DNA of 64,000 nucleotides from Candidatus Methanoperedens sp. BLZ2. GTDB lineage: Archaea; Halobacteriota; Methanosarcinia; Methanosarcinales; Methanoperedenaceae. The translations under genes were made by a program, and so were the position numbers. The DNA is taken from contig NZ_NTMG01000081.1 of the NCBI RefSeq assembly GCF_002487355.1, positions 52,893-116,892 of the forward strand. Direction: 5' to 3'. The notes below the pieces were generated by a model. The model worked only from the letters and a program-made list of their open reading frames with translations. It was not told the origin of the DNA and ran no database searches. This document shows positions 8,414 to 16,206 of the stretch, one piece after another. The first letter of the stretch is position 1. The number at the start of each line of letters is the position of its first letter.

Positions 8414-9163
8414 TTGAAGTTAAGGCATGGTATTATCCCGGCATGTGATGTCACAACATTAAAAGATTTAGAAAAATTAATCAAAGAAACTTATGATGTT
8501 GATGGTATTGTAGGATTTAAAATAGGTGCTCTTCTTGGTTTAAAATATGGTTTACATAATGTTGTAAAAGTTATTATTCGATATAGCGATCTTCCAATCA
8601 TTTATGATCACCAAAAATATGGAACTGATATACCTGAGATTTGTGGTTCTGGAGTTTTAGAGGTCTGTAAAGATGCTGGTATTAATTCAATTATCATTTT
8701 TCCACAGGCAGGACCTGAAACATTAAAGGTCACTATCGAAGGTTCAAAAGATTCGAATTTAAAAGAACCAATAAGAGGTTGCAATGGTTATGGACTGACA
8801 CCAATTGTAGGTGGAGATATGACGCATAAGAGATATTTAGTTAGTGATGGTGGTTTTATATCAGATGATGCACCAGAAAAAATGTATAACGATGCTGCTA
8901 AATTGGGTGTTGAATATTTTGTAATTCCTGGGACAAAAATTGATAAAATGAAAAAATATTGTAATCAACTAAAAAAACTCGTTAAATCACCAAAATTCAT
9001 GTTTCCTGGAATTGGAAAAGATTATCAAGGTGGTGATATTGTTAATGCTTTTGAAGCAGTAAATCCATTCAACGGTTATGCAATTGTTGGAAGGGAACTT
9101 TACAAGTCAGATAATATTAATAATACAGCTAAAAAATTGGGTGACATTGCTTTAAGTTTTTAA
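8414..9163 (+). CDS. Orotidine-5'-phosphate decarboxylase-like enzyme with altered active-site spacing
   Basis: This is a 249-aa (beta/alpha)8 protein of the OMP decarboxylase superfamily. Family features in order are ACD (D12), GFKIGALL (K36), IYDHQKYGTDIPE (D65, K68, D72), FPGIGKDYQGGD near residue 197 and the phosphate-binding IVGREL near residue 225. Classical OMPDCs carry D-x-K-x-x-D; here the spacing is D-x-x-K-x-x-x-D, marking a distinct subgroup whose substrate should not be assumed to be OMP. The start is TTG 8414 with GGGGGAGA at 8393-8400 upstream. It closes an operon that also contains an orotate PRTase-like gene. Confidence 0.75.
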   Translation: MKLRHGIIPACDVTTLKDLEKLIKETYDVDGIVGFKIGALLGLKYGLHNVVKVIIRYSDLPIIYDHQKYGTDIPEICGSGVLEVCKDAGINSIIIFPQAGPETLKVTIEGSKDSNLKEPIRGCNGYGLTPIVGGDMTHKRYLVSDGGFISDDAPEKMYNDAAKLGVEYFVIPGTKIDKMKKYCNQLKKLVKSPKFMFPGIGKDYQGGDIVNAFEAVNPFNGYAIVGRELYKSDNINNTAKKLGDIALSF

Positions 9164-9301
9164 CCTCAACTCTGCTATTTAGGGTATATTTTATCCAAAT
9201 AAATTTTTTGAAACAAAATCAAAAATCGAATATTGTCCGCAGTTTATTTTTATATATGGTTTAATTTAAAATTGAATGAGGGTTTCATCAAAACCGCACT
9301 T

Positions 9302-9335
9302 CACCTAAAGTAGCTCAAAATCAGTACTTTAGGTG
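9302..9335. terminator. Perfect 11-bp hairpin between convergent genes
   Basis: CACCTAAAGTA at 9302-9312 is followed after a 12-base loop by its exact reverse complement at 9325-9335. It lies in the 210-base gap between the OMPDC-like gene and the convergent cysteine-protein gene. It could end transcripts from either side or be a short mobile repeat. No T-run follows directly on the plus strand, so the terminator role is uncertain. The rest of the gap is AT-rich and shows no gene. Confidence 0.4.
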
Positions 9336-9375
9336 CAAAGCTGTCATTATGTGATTTAAAAAAAGTTGAATCAGA

Positions 9376-10014
9376 CTATTCTGAATTAGCCTGATCCAGA
9401 TCAGTCACTAACCAGTGTTCGCCTTCGCTGTCATGCACACACACATTGCCGCTGCCGCCTGGAATGAATCCATTGAACCTTTCAAGAAGAGCGATCGACT
9501 CTGTTATTTCTTTAATATATCTTTGTTTAAGAAGAGCTGCCAGCATCAGGCTCTCTTCATCATTGATATTGCCTCCAAGCCCGATGCATTCTGAAATCTC
9601 AAGCTTCCCGTCAAGAAGAAAAAACGGATATGTCCTGCATATATGCGGCCTGCATTCGTATATTTCACACTGGTTATTTTTCAGGAAAATGCAATCTCCA
9701 TTTTTCTTCATGACCCATTCAAAGGTATGGATATTGCCTTTCGTATCCCTGTCCCCTGAAGGTGTTGGTATTGCAAAATCATCACGGGAAAGTCCTGTTT
9801 TTTCACAAATGCAATTTATTTCCGACGGAAAAATCATCACAGTATTATCGCCAAATTCAGCCCTGCAGCATTGGGCGCATTTCTTACACAGGAAACCTGC
9901 TGCTTTTATCTGGCCAGCGATCTTTTTTTCATCTATTAACAGGGCTTTATCAAGCTTACCAAGCGCTTTTTTAAGATTTGAGATTTTTCTTTGTTTTTGT
10001 GATGCCATCTTCAA
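9376..10014 (-). CDS. YkgJ-family CxxCxxCC protein
   Basis: This 212-aa protein has the YkgJ/UPF0153 cysteine pattern thought to bind zinc or iron, possibly as an Fe-S cluster: CKKCAQCC near residue 47, then CIFLKNNQCEIYECRPHICRTYPF at about 110-133. The N-terminal 40 residues are a lysine-rich helix. The substrate of the family is unknown. The gene follows the methanogenesis marker 9 gene by only six bases on the same strand, so the two are very likely co-transcribed and may share a metal-dependent task. Length is in the family range. Confidence 0.8.
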   Translation of the reverse strand: MKMASQKQRKISNLKKALGKLDKALLIDEKKIAGQIKAAGFLCKKCAQCCRAEFGDNTVMIFPSEINCICEKTGLSRDDFAIPTPSGDRDTKGNIHTFEWVMKKNGDCIFLKNNQCEIYECRPHICRTYPFFLLDGKLEISECIGLGGNINDEESLMLAALLKQRYIKEITESIALLERFNGFIPGGSGNVCVHDSEGEHWLVTDLDQANSE

Positions 10015-10020
10015 GATTTA

Positions 10021-11136
10021 TTATTTTTTCACATGTTTCAATATATATTCCGACAATCTCTTCTTGATCCTCATATATTCCACATCTGACAGGCCGCTGG
10101 ATTCAAGAGCAGAATCCCTTAAAAAACAGGGTTTTGTGATCTTGCAGCACCATGTCATGCTTCCAAAACAGGTTCCTTCACCATATTCAATAGGCGTTTT
10201 TCGTGCAAAATCAGTCTTGATCTTCATGAATTCTTCAGCGCTGATACCTGCCTGTCTAAGCGCACCGTGAAGTGCGCAGGGTTTTACGGGAAGGCAGCAA
10301 AAAGCAAGCGCTCTCAGGTCGCCGCCGCCGCAAATATGCTTGGGGGCGTTATACCATCCGGTCATGGATTGGAAAGATGTCACCTCAAAAACAAGCTGGT
10401 CGATGATCCTGGGATTTTTCCGGACCGCGCGGGCAACCGAGACCATGTCTGCGCCATGGGAAAACATTTCCCTGGCGCTTTCAAAATCAGTGATCGAATT
10501 ATTGCCTATTATGAATAGATTTGTTGAGTTCCTGACCCTTTTGATCACCCCGATATCCATACCCTGCGGATGCATGGCATCTATATGTATAATATCAGCC
10601 CCGGCCTTTTCGATAGCTTTTGCAAGTTCCACATCATTCACAACATTTGCCCTTGTTTTGACCGAGAGCACAACGCCTGTTTTTTTGATCTCTTTGATAT
10701 ATTCACAAAGGCGCGGTATATCTTTCAATAATGCCTCGCCTGCTCCCAGTTCAACCATTTCAGGCTGTCTGCAATGCGCATTTAATTCAAGAATGGCGCC
10801 ATGTTCTTTTGCAAGAACAGCCGCTTCTAAAAACGGTTCAATGGATGCTGCGCGCACATTGACTGCGATCGTTGTGTATCCTTTTGCAGCAGCAAGTTCT
10901 GACTTGAGGAATTCCAGGGGTTTATCTGATATGAACTCGGTCCTGCCCCTCTCAACCTCTTTCCGGGCAGCTTCATTTGTTGGCTTATCGAGGTTATATC
11001 CGCCAAGAATGATCAATCCTGCATTCGCAAAACCATTTGCGAATTTGCTATCGGTTATACCTGCCATTGAAGCAACTGCAATTGGATTTTTGGGTGATGC
11101 ATAACCTATTTTGATGTCAAATAATTTTTCTGTCAT
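10021..11136 (-). CDS. Methanogenesis marker protein 9
   Basis: This 371-aa protein has an N-terminal TIM barrel like dihydropyrimidine dehydrogenase/tRNA-dihydrouridine synthase proteins (PIAVASMAGITDSKF, LNAHCRQPEMVELGAGEALL, GADIIHIDAMHPQG, IIGNNSITDFESAREMFSHGADMVSVAR). A C-terminal cysteine-rich domain follows, with CGGGDLRALAFCCLPVKPC and CFGSMTWCCKITKPC. This combination is methanogenesis marker 9, a protein found across methanogens and relatives whose reaction is not established. The eight or more C-terminal cysteines suggest metal or Fe-S binding. It is divergent from the fpo operon with a 143-base gap, so the two promoters share that region. It supports placement in the methanogen/ANME lineage. 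Confidence 0.85.
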   Translation of the reverse strand: MTEKLFDIKIGYASPKNPIAVASMAGITDSKFANGFANAGLIILGGYNLDKPTNEAARKEVERGRTEFISDKPLEFLKSELAAAKGYTTIAVNVRAASIEPFLEAAVLAKEHGAILELNAHCRQPEMVELGAGEALLKDIPRLCEYIKEIKKTGVVLSVKTRANVVNDVELAKAIEKAGADIIHIDAMHPQGMDIGVIKRVRNSTNLFIIGNNSITDFESAREMFSHGADMVSVARAVRKNPRIIDQLVFEVTSFQSMTGWYNAPKHICGGGDLRALAFCCLPVKPCALHGALRQAGISAEEFMKIKTDFARKTPIEYGEGTCFGSMTWCCKITKPCFLRDSALESSGLSDVEYMRIKKRLSEYILKHVKK

Positions 11137-11210
11137 GATTTAGCCTGATTAATTATTTGCCTTCAGTTGTCGGAATCATTAAAGAATTTTACGCTAAAAC
11201 AATTTCATAA

Positions 11211-11220
11211 GCTTTTTATA
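11211..11220 (+). promoter_or_regulatory. Probable TATA box of the fpo operon
   Basis: GCTTTTTATA lies 60-69 bases before the fpoA ATG, preceded by an A-rich segment that could serve as BRE. This spacing would place transcription start near 11245 and give a short leader containing the 16-bp repeats at 11237-11271. The call rests on motif and position only. Confidence 0.45.
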
Positions 11221-11236
11221 GCAATAATCCTTTTTT

Positions 11237-11271
11237 AAGCAGAATATAAACGTTTAAGCAAAATATAAACG
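11237..11271 (+). repeat. Two near-identical 16-bp direct repeats before fpoA
   Basis: AAGCAGAATATAAACG (11237-11252) and AAGCAAAATATAAACG (11256-11271) differ at one base and are spaced 19 bases start to start. The second ends at the ribosome-binding stretch GGTGGT (11271-11276) of fpoA. Because each contains an AATATAAA core they could be alternative TATA elements, or a two-site regulator target in the leader. Confidence 0.5.
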
Positions 11272-11279
11272 GTGGTCAA

Positions 11280-11654
11280 ATGGTCACAAATGAAATTCTA
11301 GATAATTATTTACCTGTCGTAATTCTTACGATCGTCGGTGTTGTGTTCGTAGCGATCTCACTATTCATGTCAAGGATGGTAAGGCCAAGCAACAAAACAA
11401 AAGTAAAACTTTCTACATATGAATGCGCCGAGACCCCTGTAGGCGATGCAAGGATACATTTTAACATCCAATATTACCTGATCGTTATTGTTTTCCTGGT
11501 ATTTGATGTTGAAGTCCTTTTCCTGTATCCGTGGGCAGTGCAATTTAAGAACCTCGGACCGCTGGGATTTTTTGAAATGATAGTTTTTATTGAAGTACTT
11601 ATAATAGGCCTGGCTTATGCATGGAGAAAGGAGGCTTTAGAGTGGATCCATTAA
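11280..11654 (+). CDS. fpoA: F420H2 dehydrogenase subunit FpoA
   Basis: FpoA is the NuoA/ND3-like membrane subunit at the junction of the peripheral and membrane arms of the F420H2 dehydrogenase. The 124-aa product has three membrane helices (about 12-32, 63-83, 93-113). The conserved loop [20 protein letters not shown] corresponds to the NuoA motif, and the acidic [15 protein letters not shown] is retained in the second helix. GGTGGT precedes the ATG. The gene opens a thirteen-gene operon running to 21558. The equivalent enzyme in menaquinone users is called Fqo; the sequence here does not separate the two acceptors. Confidence 0.92.
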   Translation: MVTNEILDNYLPVVILTIVGVVFVAISLFMSRMVRPSNKTKVKLSTYECAETPVGDARIHFNIQYYLIVIVFLVFDVEVLFLYPWAVQFKNLGPLGFFEMIVFIEVLIIGLAYAWRKEALEWIH

Positions 11655-12235
11655 CAATTGATACTACAAAGATCAAATTTACAAAGAAGCAGCCTGTGAC
11701 TGCGCTTGATAAACTGAACGATACCGGCCTTATCAGCACAGTCCTTGCAGCCAGGGAACGAGAAGGATTAATATTATTTTCAACAATTGACCAGATTTTT
11801 AACTGGGCGCGTTTGAGCTCCCTGTGGCCTGTCACATCCGGTCTTGCCTGCTGCGCTATCGAAATGATGGCCACAGCCATGGCACATCATGACGTGGCGC
11901 GCTTTGGAATGGAAATTTTCAGGGCAAGTCCGAGACAGGCTGACCTTATGTTCGTGGCAGGAACTGTTACAAAACGCATGGCCCCCAGAGTAAAAAAACT
12001 TTATGAAATGATGCCTGACCCCAAATGGGTCATTTCTGTGGGCAGCTGTGCAAATACAGGAGGACCTTACATTGAATCATATTGTGTATTAAAAGGCGTT
12101 GACCTGATAATACCGGTGGACGTTTATATTCCCGGATGCCCTCCCAGGCCAGAGGCATGGATATATGGGATCATCCAGTTGAGAGAAAAGATCAAGAACC
12201 AGGGATATGGAGCAAAATGGGGGCTGAACAAATGA
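11642..12235 (+). CDS. fpoB: F420H2 dehydrogenase subunit FpoB
   Basis: FpoB is the NuoB-like subunit that holds the terminal [4Fe-4S] cluster N2 next to the quinone/methanophenazine site. Ligand motifs are [22 protein letters not shown] and [15 protein letters not shown] 11642 is chosen because AAAGGAGG lies at 11627-11634 with ideal spacing; the ATG at 11621 would leave no ribosome-binding site and lies deeper in fpoA. The gene overlaps fpoA by 13 bases. The N-terminal segment before the core (about 45 residues) is unremarkable. Length from GTG is 197 aa. Confidence 0.93.
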   Translation: MDPLTIDTTKIKFTKKQPVTALDKLNDTGLISTVLAAREREGLILFSTIDQIFNWARLSSLWPVTSGLACCAIEMMATAMAHHDVARFGMEIFRASPRQADLMFVAGTVTKRMAPRVKKLYEMMPDPKWVISVGSCANTGGPYIESYCVLKGVDLIIPVDVYIPGCPPRPEAWIYGIIQLREKIKNQGYGAKWGLNK

Positions 12236-12732
12236 ACCCGGCCGAAGAGCTAAAGCAGTTATTTCCGGATTCTGTCGTAAGTGTAGGGTTTCAGATAAAA
12301 AAACCTCTTGCGATCATTAAAAAAGAAGATCTGTTAAATGTGGCAAAGAAAGTGAAAGAAATGGGATTTGACAATCTTTCGGTTATAACGGGAATTGATT
12401 ACAGGGACAGGTTCGAGGTTGTTTACAACTTCTTTTCTTATACCAAAAAACAGAACCTTGTTTTAAAGGTTATACTTGACCATAATAATCCGGAAGTTTC
12501 TTCGCTTGCATCTATCTGGAAAGTTGCAGACTGGCTTGAACGGGAGACATATGACCTTGTCGGGATCACGTTCGGAGGTCACCCAAATCTTAAAAGGATA
12601 CTGCTGCCTGATGGCTGGATCGGCCACCCCCTGCGAAAGGATTATGATATGAATGTTGATCAGTTCGTTACTGTCGGGGAGGATGGGGAAGATATCGTGA
12701 GCACTGACGGGACGAACCTGCTGAGGAGATAA
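12232..12732 (+). CDS. fpoC: F420H2 dehydrogenase subunit FpoC
   Basis: FpoC corresponds to NuoC, a structural subunit of the peripheral arm. The ATGA overlap with fpoB fixes the start, giving 166 aa that begin [13 protein letters not shown]. Family segments are [40 protein letters not shown] and the C-terminal [18 protein letters not shown] that contacts FpoD. It binds no cofactor. An upstream extension to 12136 would lie inside fpoB and is not used. Confidence 0.93.
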   Translation: MNPAEELKQLFPDSVVSVGFQIKKPLAIIKKEDLLNVAKKVKEMGFDNLSVITGIDYRDRFEVVYNFFSYTKKQNLVLKVILDHNNPEVSSLASIWKVADWLERETYDLVGITFGGHPNLKRILLPDGWIGHPLRKDYDMNVDQFVTVGEDGEDIVSTDGTNLLRR

Positions 12733-12733
12733 A

Positions 12734-13882
12734 ATGAAAACAGATGAACTTCTAATTAACATGGGTCCTGTTCATCCCAGTACACACGGTGTATTGAGGT
12801 TTAAGTTAACCATGGACGGAGAGATAATCAAGAAATGCGAAATCGTCATGGGATATCTCCACCGGGGGACAGAAAAGCTGGGAGAGATGAAGACGTATAT
12901 GCAGTTCGTTCCTTACACAGACAGGCTCGATTATATCTCAGCCTTTCCCAATAATTACGCTTACGTTAAGGCCGTGGAGGAACTTGCAGGCATAGAGGTT
13001 CCATTGAGGGCAGAGTACATACGTGTTCTCACGCTTGAACTGAACAGGATAGTGAACCATCTCGTAATGCTCGGCTCTCTTCTTCTTGATCTTGGTGCAT
13101 CCACTATGATAATGTACGGATTCAGGGAAAGAGAGAATGCCCTGGCGTTATTTGATATGTTATGCGGCGCAAGGATGACTTTTAATTATATCAAGCCCGG
13201 AGGAGTAAGGGAAGATATGCCTGAGGGCTTCATACCAAAACTCAACGAGTTCATAAATGATATGGATAAACGCATTGATGATTACGAGCAGCTTATCAGC
13301 GGTAATGAGATTTTCATGGGGAGAATGAAAGGTATAGGGGTAATGAGCGCGCAGGATGCTATCAATTATGGTATGACAGGTCCGTCACTTCGCGGTCATG
13401 GCGTGAATTACGATATAAGGAAATTAGAGCCGTATTCTGTGTATCCTGACCTTGATTTCAAGGTATGTGTGCGCAATGAAGGTGACAGCTTCGCCAGATA
13501 CATGGTAAGAATAGATGAGATGAGAGAAAGCCTGCATATTTTAAGACAGGTAGTTGATGCTATGCCTCCGGCAAAACCAGCAAGCCTGGCTAAATATGGG
13601 ATAGCTCCGATGACCGGCGTTCCAACAGCAGTTTCTACATATTTCCCGAGAATATTCACTCCGCCGCCCGGTGAGGTTTACAGCAGGATCGAGGCGCCTA
13701 AAGGTGAATTAGGTTTTTATATTGTAAGTGATGGAACCATTAAACCCTACAGGATCAAAATACGTTCACCCTCTTTCTGTAATCTTACAGCTATACCTAA
13801 AATGGTAGAAGGGCTTATGATCCCTGACCTGATAGCGGCCTTCGGGACCATTGATGTTGTTCTTGGCGATGTGGACCGGTGA
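12734..13882 (+). CDS. fpoD: F420H2 dehydrogenase subunit FpoD
   Basis: FpoD is the NuoD/49-kDa homologue that, with FpoB, forms the pocket where methanophenazine or quinone is reduced. The 382-aa protein starts MKTDELLINMGPVHPSTHGV and shows the HPSTHG loop, HRGTEKLGEMKTYMQFVPYTDRLDY, ELNRIVNHLVMLGSLLLDLG and a C-terminal end near IDVVLGDVDR. The cysteine ligands of [NiFe] hydrogenase large subunits are absent, as expected for this family. AGGAG precedes the ATG. Confidence 0.94.
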   Translation: MKTDELLINMGPVHPSTHGVLRFKLTMDGEIIKKCEIVMGYLHRGTEKLGEMKTYMQFVPYTDRLDYISAFPNNYAYVKAVEELAGIEVPLRAEYIRVLTLELNRIVNHLVMLGSLLLDLGASTMIMYGFRERENALALFDMLCGARMTFNYIKPGGVREDMPEGFIPKLNEFINDMDKRIDDYEQLISGNEIFMGRMKGIGVMSAQDAINYGMTGPSLRGHGVNYDIRKLEPYSVYPDLDFKVCVRNEGDSFARYMVRIDEMRESLHILRQVVDAMPPAKPASLAKYGIAPMTGVPTAVSTYFPRIFTPPPGEVYSRIEAPKGELGFYIVSDGTIKPYRIKIRSPSFCNLTAIPKMVEGLMIPDLIAAFGTIDVVLGDVDR

Positions 13883-13886
13883 TATA

Positions 13887-14993
13887 ATGTTTGCAAATGC
13901 TTACGAACTTATTGTGTTCATCTTGAATTTCATAGGGATTTATGAACCTATAAATAACATATTCAAGACATTAGGAATCGAGTACGTTTTGAGGATCATT
14001 ATAGTATTCGTAGAGATTGCGGTACTATTTGTTTTCGCACTTCTGACGATCATGTTCCTTACATGGATGGAACGTAAGGTTGTCGCTATGGTGCAGGCAA
14101 GATACGGTCCGATGGTAACAGGCCCAAGAGGATTGCTCCAGCCAGTCATGGATGGTGTCAAACTCATTGGAAAAGAAGATATAATTCCTGCAAAAGCTGA
14201 CAGGTGGGTTTTTACGCTTGCGCCTTTTCTTGTATTCATACCAGCGCTCCTTATATTTATTCCACTGCCGTTTGGCGAGTCACTAATAATATCAGATCTA
14301 AATGTTGGGCTTCTCTATATTATTGCTATCTCTGCCGTATCACCAATTGCGATTTTGCTGGCAGGCTGGGCATCAAATAATAAATATTCTTTGATGGGAG
14401 CGATGAGGGCCGTAGCCCAGGATATAAGCTATACAATACCACTGGCCCTTTCTGCGATTGCTATTGTTTTGTTCACAGGCTCCCTGAGCACTGTTGATAT
14501 TGTAACCGCGCAAAATGGCACATGGTTTGGCTTTATTCCAAAATGGTTCATATTCCTGCAGCCTCTGGGTTTCATTTTATTCCTTATTGCTTCTATTGCT
14601 GAAATGGGACGCATACCCTTTGATTTCCAGGAATCCGAACAGGAACTTGTTGCAGGATTCTTCACTGAATACAGTGGAATGAAATTTGCAATGTTCTTCC
14701 TTGCAGAGTATGCTCATTTATTCTCAGTCTCTGCAATTGTTGTCACGCTGTTCCTTGGTGGATGGTCATTTCCATACATTTCATTACTTCCGGCGGCACT
14801 GGTTCCACTGGTATCGTTGGGAGTATTTTTGGTTAAGACCTACGCAGTAATATTCTTTGCGATGTGGTTGAGAGATACAGTACCCAGGGTAAGGATAGAT
14901 CAACTCCTCAACCTGGGATGGAAGATCATGATACCTCTGGCTTTACTTAATTTACTGGTCACTGGTTTCCTTTTGACCGTAGGAGTGTTCTAA
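13887..14993 (+). CDS. fpoH: F420H2 dehydrogenase subunit FpoH
   Basis: FpoH matches NuoH/ND1, the membrane subunit that lines the electron-acceptor chamber. From ATG 13887 the protein has 368 aa with eight or nine membrane helices. Diagnostic loops are WMERKVVAMVQARYGPMVTG, LLQPVMDGVKLIGKEDIIP, EMGRIPFDFQESEQELVAGF and RVRIDQLLNLGWK. The ATG sits four bases after the fpoD stop with GGTGAT upstream; starts further upstream fall inside fpoD. The stop shares one base with fpoI. Confidence 0.93.
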   Translation: MFANAYELIVFILNFIGIYEPINNIFKTLGIEYVLRIIIVFVEIAVLFVFALLTIMFLTWMERKVVAMVQARYGPMVTGPRGLLQPVMDGVKLIGKEDIIPAKADRWVFTLAPFLVFIPALLIFIPLPFGESLIISDLNVGLLYIIAISAVSPIAILLAGWASNNKYSLMGAMRAVAQDISYTIPLALSAIAIVLFTGSLSTVDIVTAQNGTWFGFIPKWFIFLQPLGFILFLIASIAEMGRIPFDFQESEQELVAGFFTEYSGMKFAMFFLAEYAHLFSVSAIVVTLFLGGWSFPYISLLPAALVPLVSLGVFLVKTYAVIFFAMWLRDTVPRVRIDQLLNLGWKIMIPLALLNLLVTGFLLTVGVF

Positions 14994-15409
14994 TGGCCTG
15001 GATAACAAAGAACTGGGGAATGGTTGGAATAATTAAAGGGCTCATTGTTACAATGAAACATATATTACGGGTCGGTAACAGGCCGACTGTGACCGTTCAG
15101 TACCCATACCAGAAAATGAAAGTGTCACCAAGATTCAGGGGACTGCATGCAGTAGATGAAGACGCCTGCATAGGTTGCGGGATATGTGAAGTAAATTGTC
15201 CGAATGGGACTATCCAGATAGTCAAGCATAAAACAAGATGGTACCCTCAGGTCAATATCGGGATGTGCCTGTTTTGCGGCCTTTGTGTGGACGTATGCCC
15301 CATGAATGCTATGAAAATGACCGGGAATTATGAACTTGCGGATTACACACGTGAGAGTCTTGTGTATGGTCCTGATAGATTATTATTCAACAAAGAGGTG
15401 AAACAATGA
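14993..15409 (+). CDS. fpoI: F420H2 dehydrogenase subunit FpoI
   Basis: FpoI is the NuoI-type ferredoxin subunit that carries electrons toward cluster N2. Two [4Fe-4S] motifs are complete: CIGCGICEVNCP near residue 58 and CLFCGLCVDVCP near residue 93. The 138-aa protein starts at the ATG that overlaps the fpoH stop and ends with a four-base overlap with fpoJ. An amphipathic N-terminus (MKHILRVGNRPTVTVQYPYQ) anchors it to the membrane arm in homologues. Confidence 0.94.
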   Translation: MAWITKNWGMVGIIKGLIVTMKHILRVGNRPTVTVQYPYQKMKVSPRFRGLHAVDEDACIGCGICEVNCPNGTIQIVKHKTRWYPQVNIGMCLFCGLCVDVCPMNAMKMTGNYELADYTRESLVYGPDRLLFNKEVKQ

Positions 15410-15651
15410 TAGACATTGTATTTCTTGTTATTTCTGTTCTCACGATCATATCAACGATCATGGTGGTCAGGTCAAATAAATTAGTCCACAGTGCAATATA
15501 TCTTGCAGGTACGTTCATCGGAACCGCTGGTCTATTCATACTCCTGGAAGCAGAATTCCTTGCCTGGGTACAGGTCCTGGTCTATGTTGGGGCCGTAATA
15601 ACCCTTATGTTATTCACTATTATGTTGACCAAGAAGGGAGAGGAAGAATAA
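15406..15651 (+). CDS. fpoJ: F420H2 dehydrogenase subunit FpoJ, N-terminal half
   Basis: The NuoJ-like membrane subunit is encoded as two separate ORFs here, a layout also described in Methanosarcina. This 81-aa part covers helices one to three: IVFLVISVLTIISTIMVV, the LVHSAIYLAGTFIGTAGLFILL segment, and VQVLVYVGAVITLMLFTIML with the conserved VYVGA turn. It ends in KKGEEE. The gene overlaps fpoI by four bases and precedes the second half by one base. Confidence 0.9.
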   Translation: MIDIVFLVISVLTIISTIMVVRSNKLVHSAIYLAGTFIGTAGLFILLEAEFLAWVQVLVYVGAVITLMLFTIMLTKKGEEE

Positions 15652-15652
15652 A

Positions 15653-15904
15653 ATGATCAACAAGACATTCAATTTATTGATCGCATTATTGTTGTTTGCT
15701 GTATTGTTCATGGCCCTGGATAACAGTTATACGGATCTGGCAAAGAAGGAGGAAATAACTGCAATCAGTATCGAGGATATTGCAGGAAGTCCCGATATCA
15801 GGGGCGGGATTTTCAGCGATTTTATATTTTCCTTTGAATTGCTTTCACTGTTATTGCTGGCAGCACTGATCGGTGCCCTGTATATCGCAAAAAAGGAGGC
15901 ATAA
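15653..15904 (+). CDS. fpoJ: F420H2 dehydrogenase subunit FpoJ, C-terminal half
   Basis: This 83-aa product supplies the last two helices of the NuoJ fold (about residues 6-24 and 60-80), separated by an acidic extracytoplasmic or cytoplasmic loop ([21 protein letters not shown]). Helix [21 protein letters not shown] retains the NuoJ C-terminal pattern. It follows the N-terminal half with one intervening base and its own ATG, preceded by GGGAGAGGAAG, so the split is genuine and not a frameshift. Confidence 0.88.
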   Translation: MINKTFNLLIALLLFAVLFMALDNSYTDLAKKEEITAISIEDIAGSPDIRGGIFSDFIFSFELLSLLLLAALIGALYIAKKEA

Positions 15905-15905
15905 A

Positions 15906-16205
15906 ATGTCGTTATATTCATATCTCTTAATTTCGATAATAATATTCACCATAGGTGTATATGGAATAATTACACAAAGAAGCGGAATCAAAATCCTGAT
16001 GTGCATAGAACTGCTTTTGAACTCAGCAAATCTTAACCTTGTTGCGTTCTCAAGTTACAATGGCAATGCGACAGGCCAGGTATTTGCAATATTCTCAATT
16101 GCCATAGCAGCAGCAGAAGCAGCCATTGGATTTGCGATACTTGTTGCATTGTTCAGGTTACGGGATACGATCAATCTTGACAATATCAATATCTTGAGGT
16201 GGTAA
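15906..16205 (+). CDS. fpoK: F420H2 dehydrogenase subunit FpoK
   Basis: FpoK corresponds to NuoK/MrpC, a three-helix proton-channel subunit. The ATG at 15906, just after the fpoJ stop and with AGGAG in the overlapping end, gives 99 aa. The two membrane glutamates typical of NuoK are present in [20 protein letters not shown] and [20 protein letters not shown]. The upstream ATG at 15873 lies within fpoJ and would add a non-conserved extension. Confidence 0.92.
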   Translation: MSLYSYLLISIIIFTIGVYGIITQRSGIKILMCIELLLNSANLNLVAFSSYNGNATGQVFAIFSIAIAAAEAAIGFAILVALFRLRDTINLDNINILRW

Positions 16206-16206
16206 T

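Noticed and set aside
9446..10270. 274-residue plus-strand frame opposite the YkgJ-type gene
   Set aside because: It lies opposite a well-supported cysteine-motif gene and shows no domain of its own.
15406..15904. Split fpoJ considered as a frameshifted gene
   Set aside because: Each half has its own start and ribosome-binding site, the stop and start are adjacent, and the same split is known from Methanosarcina.
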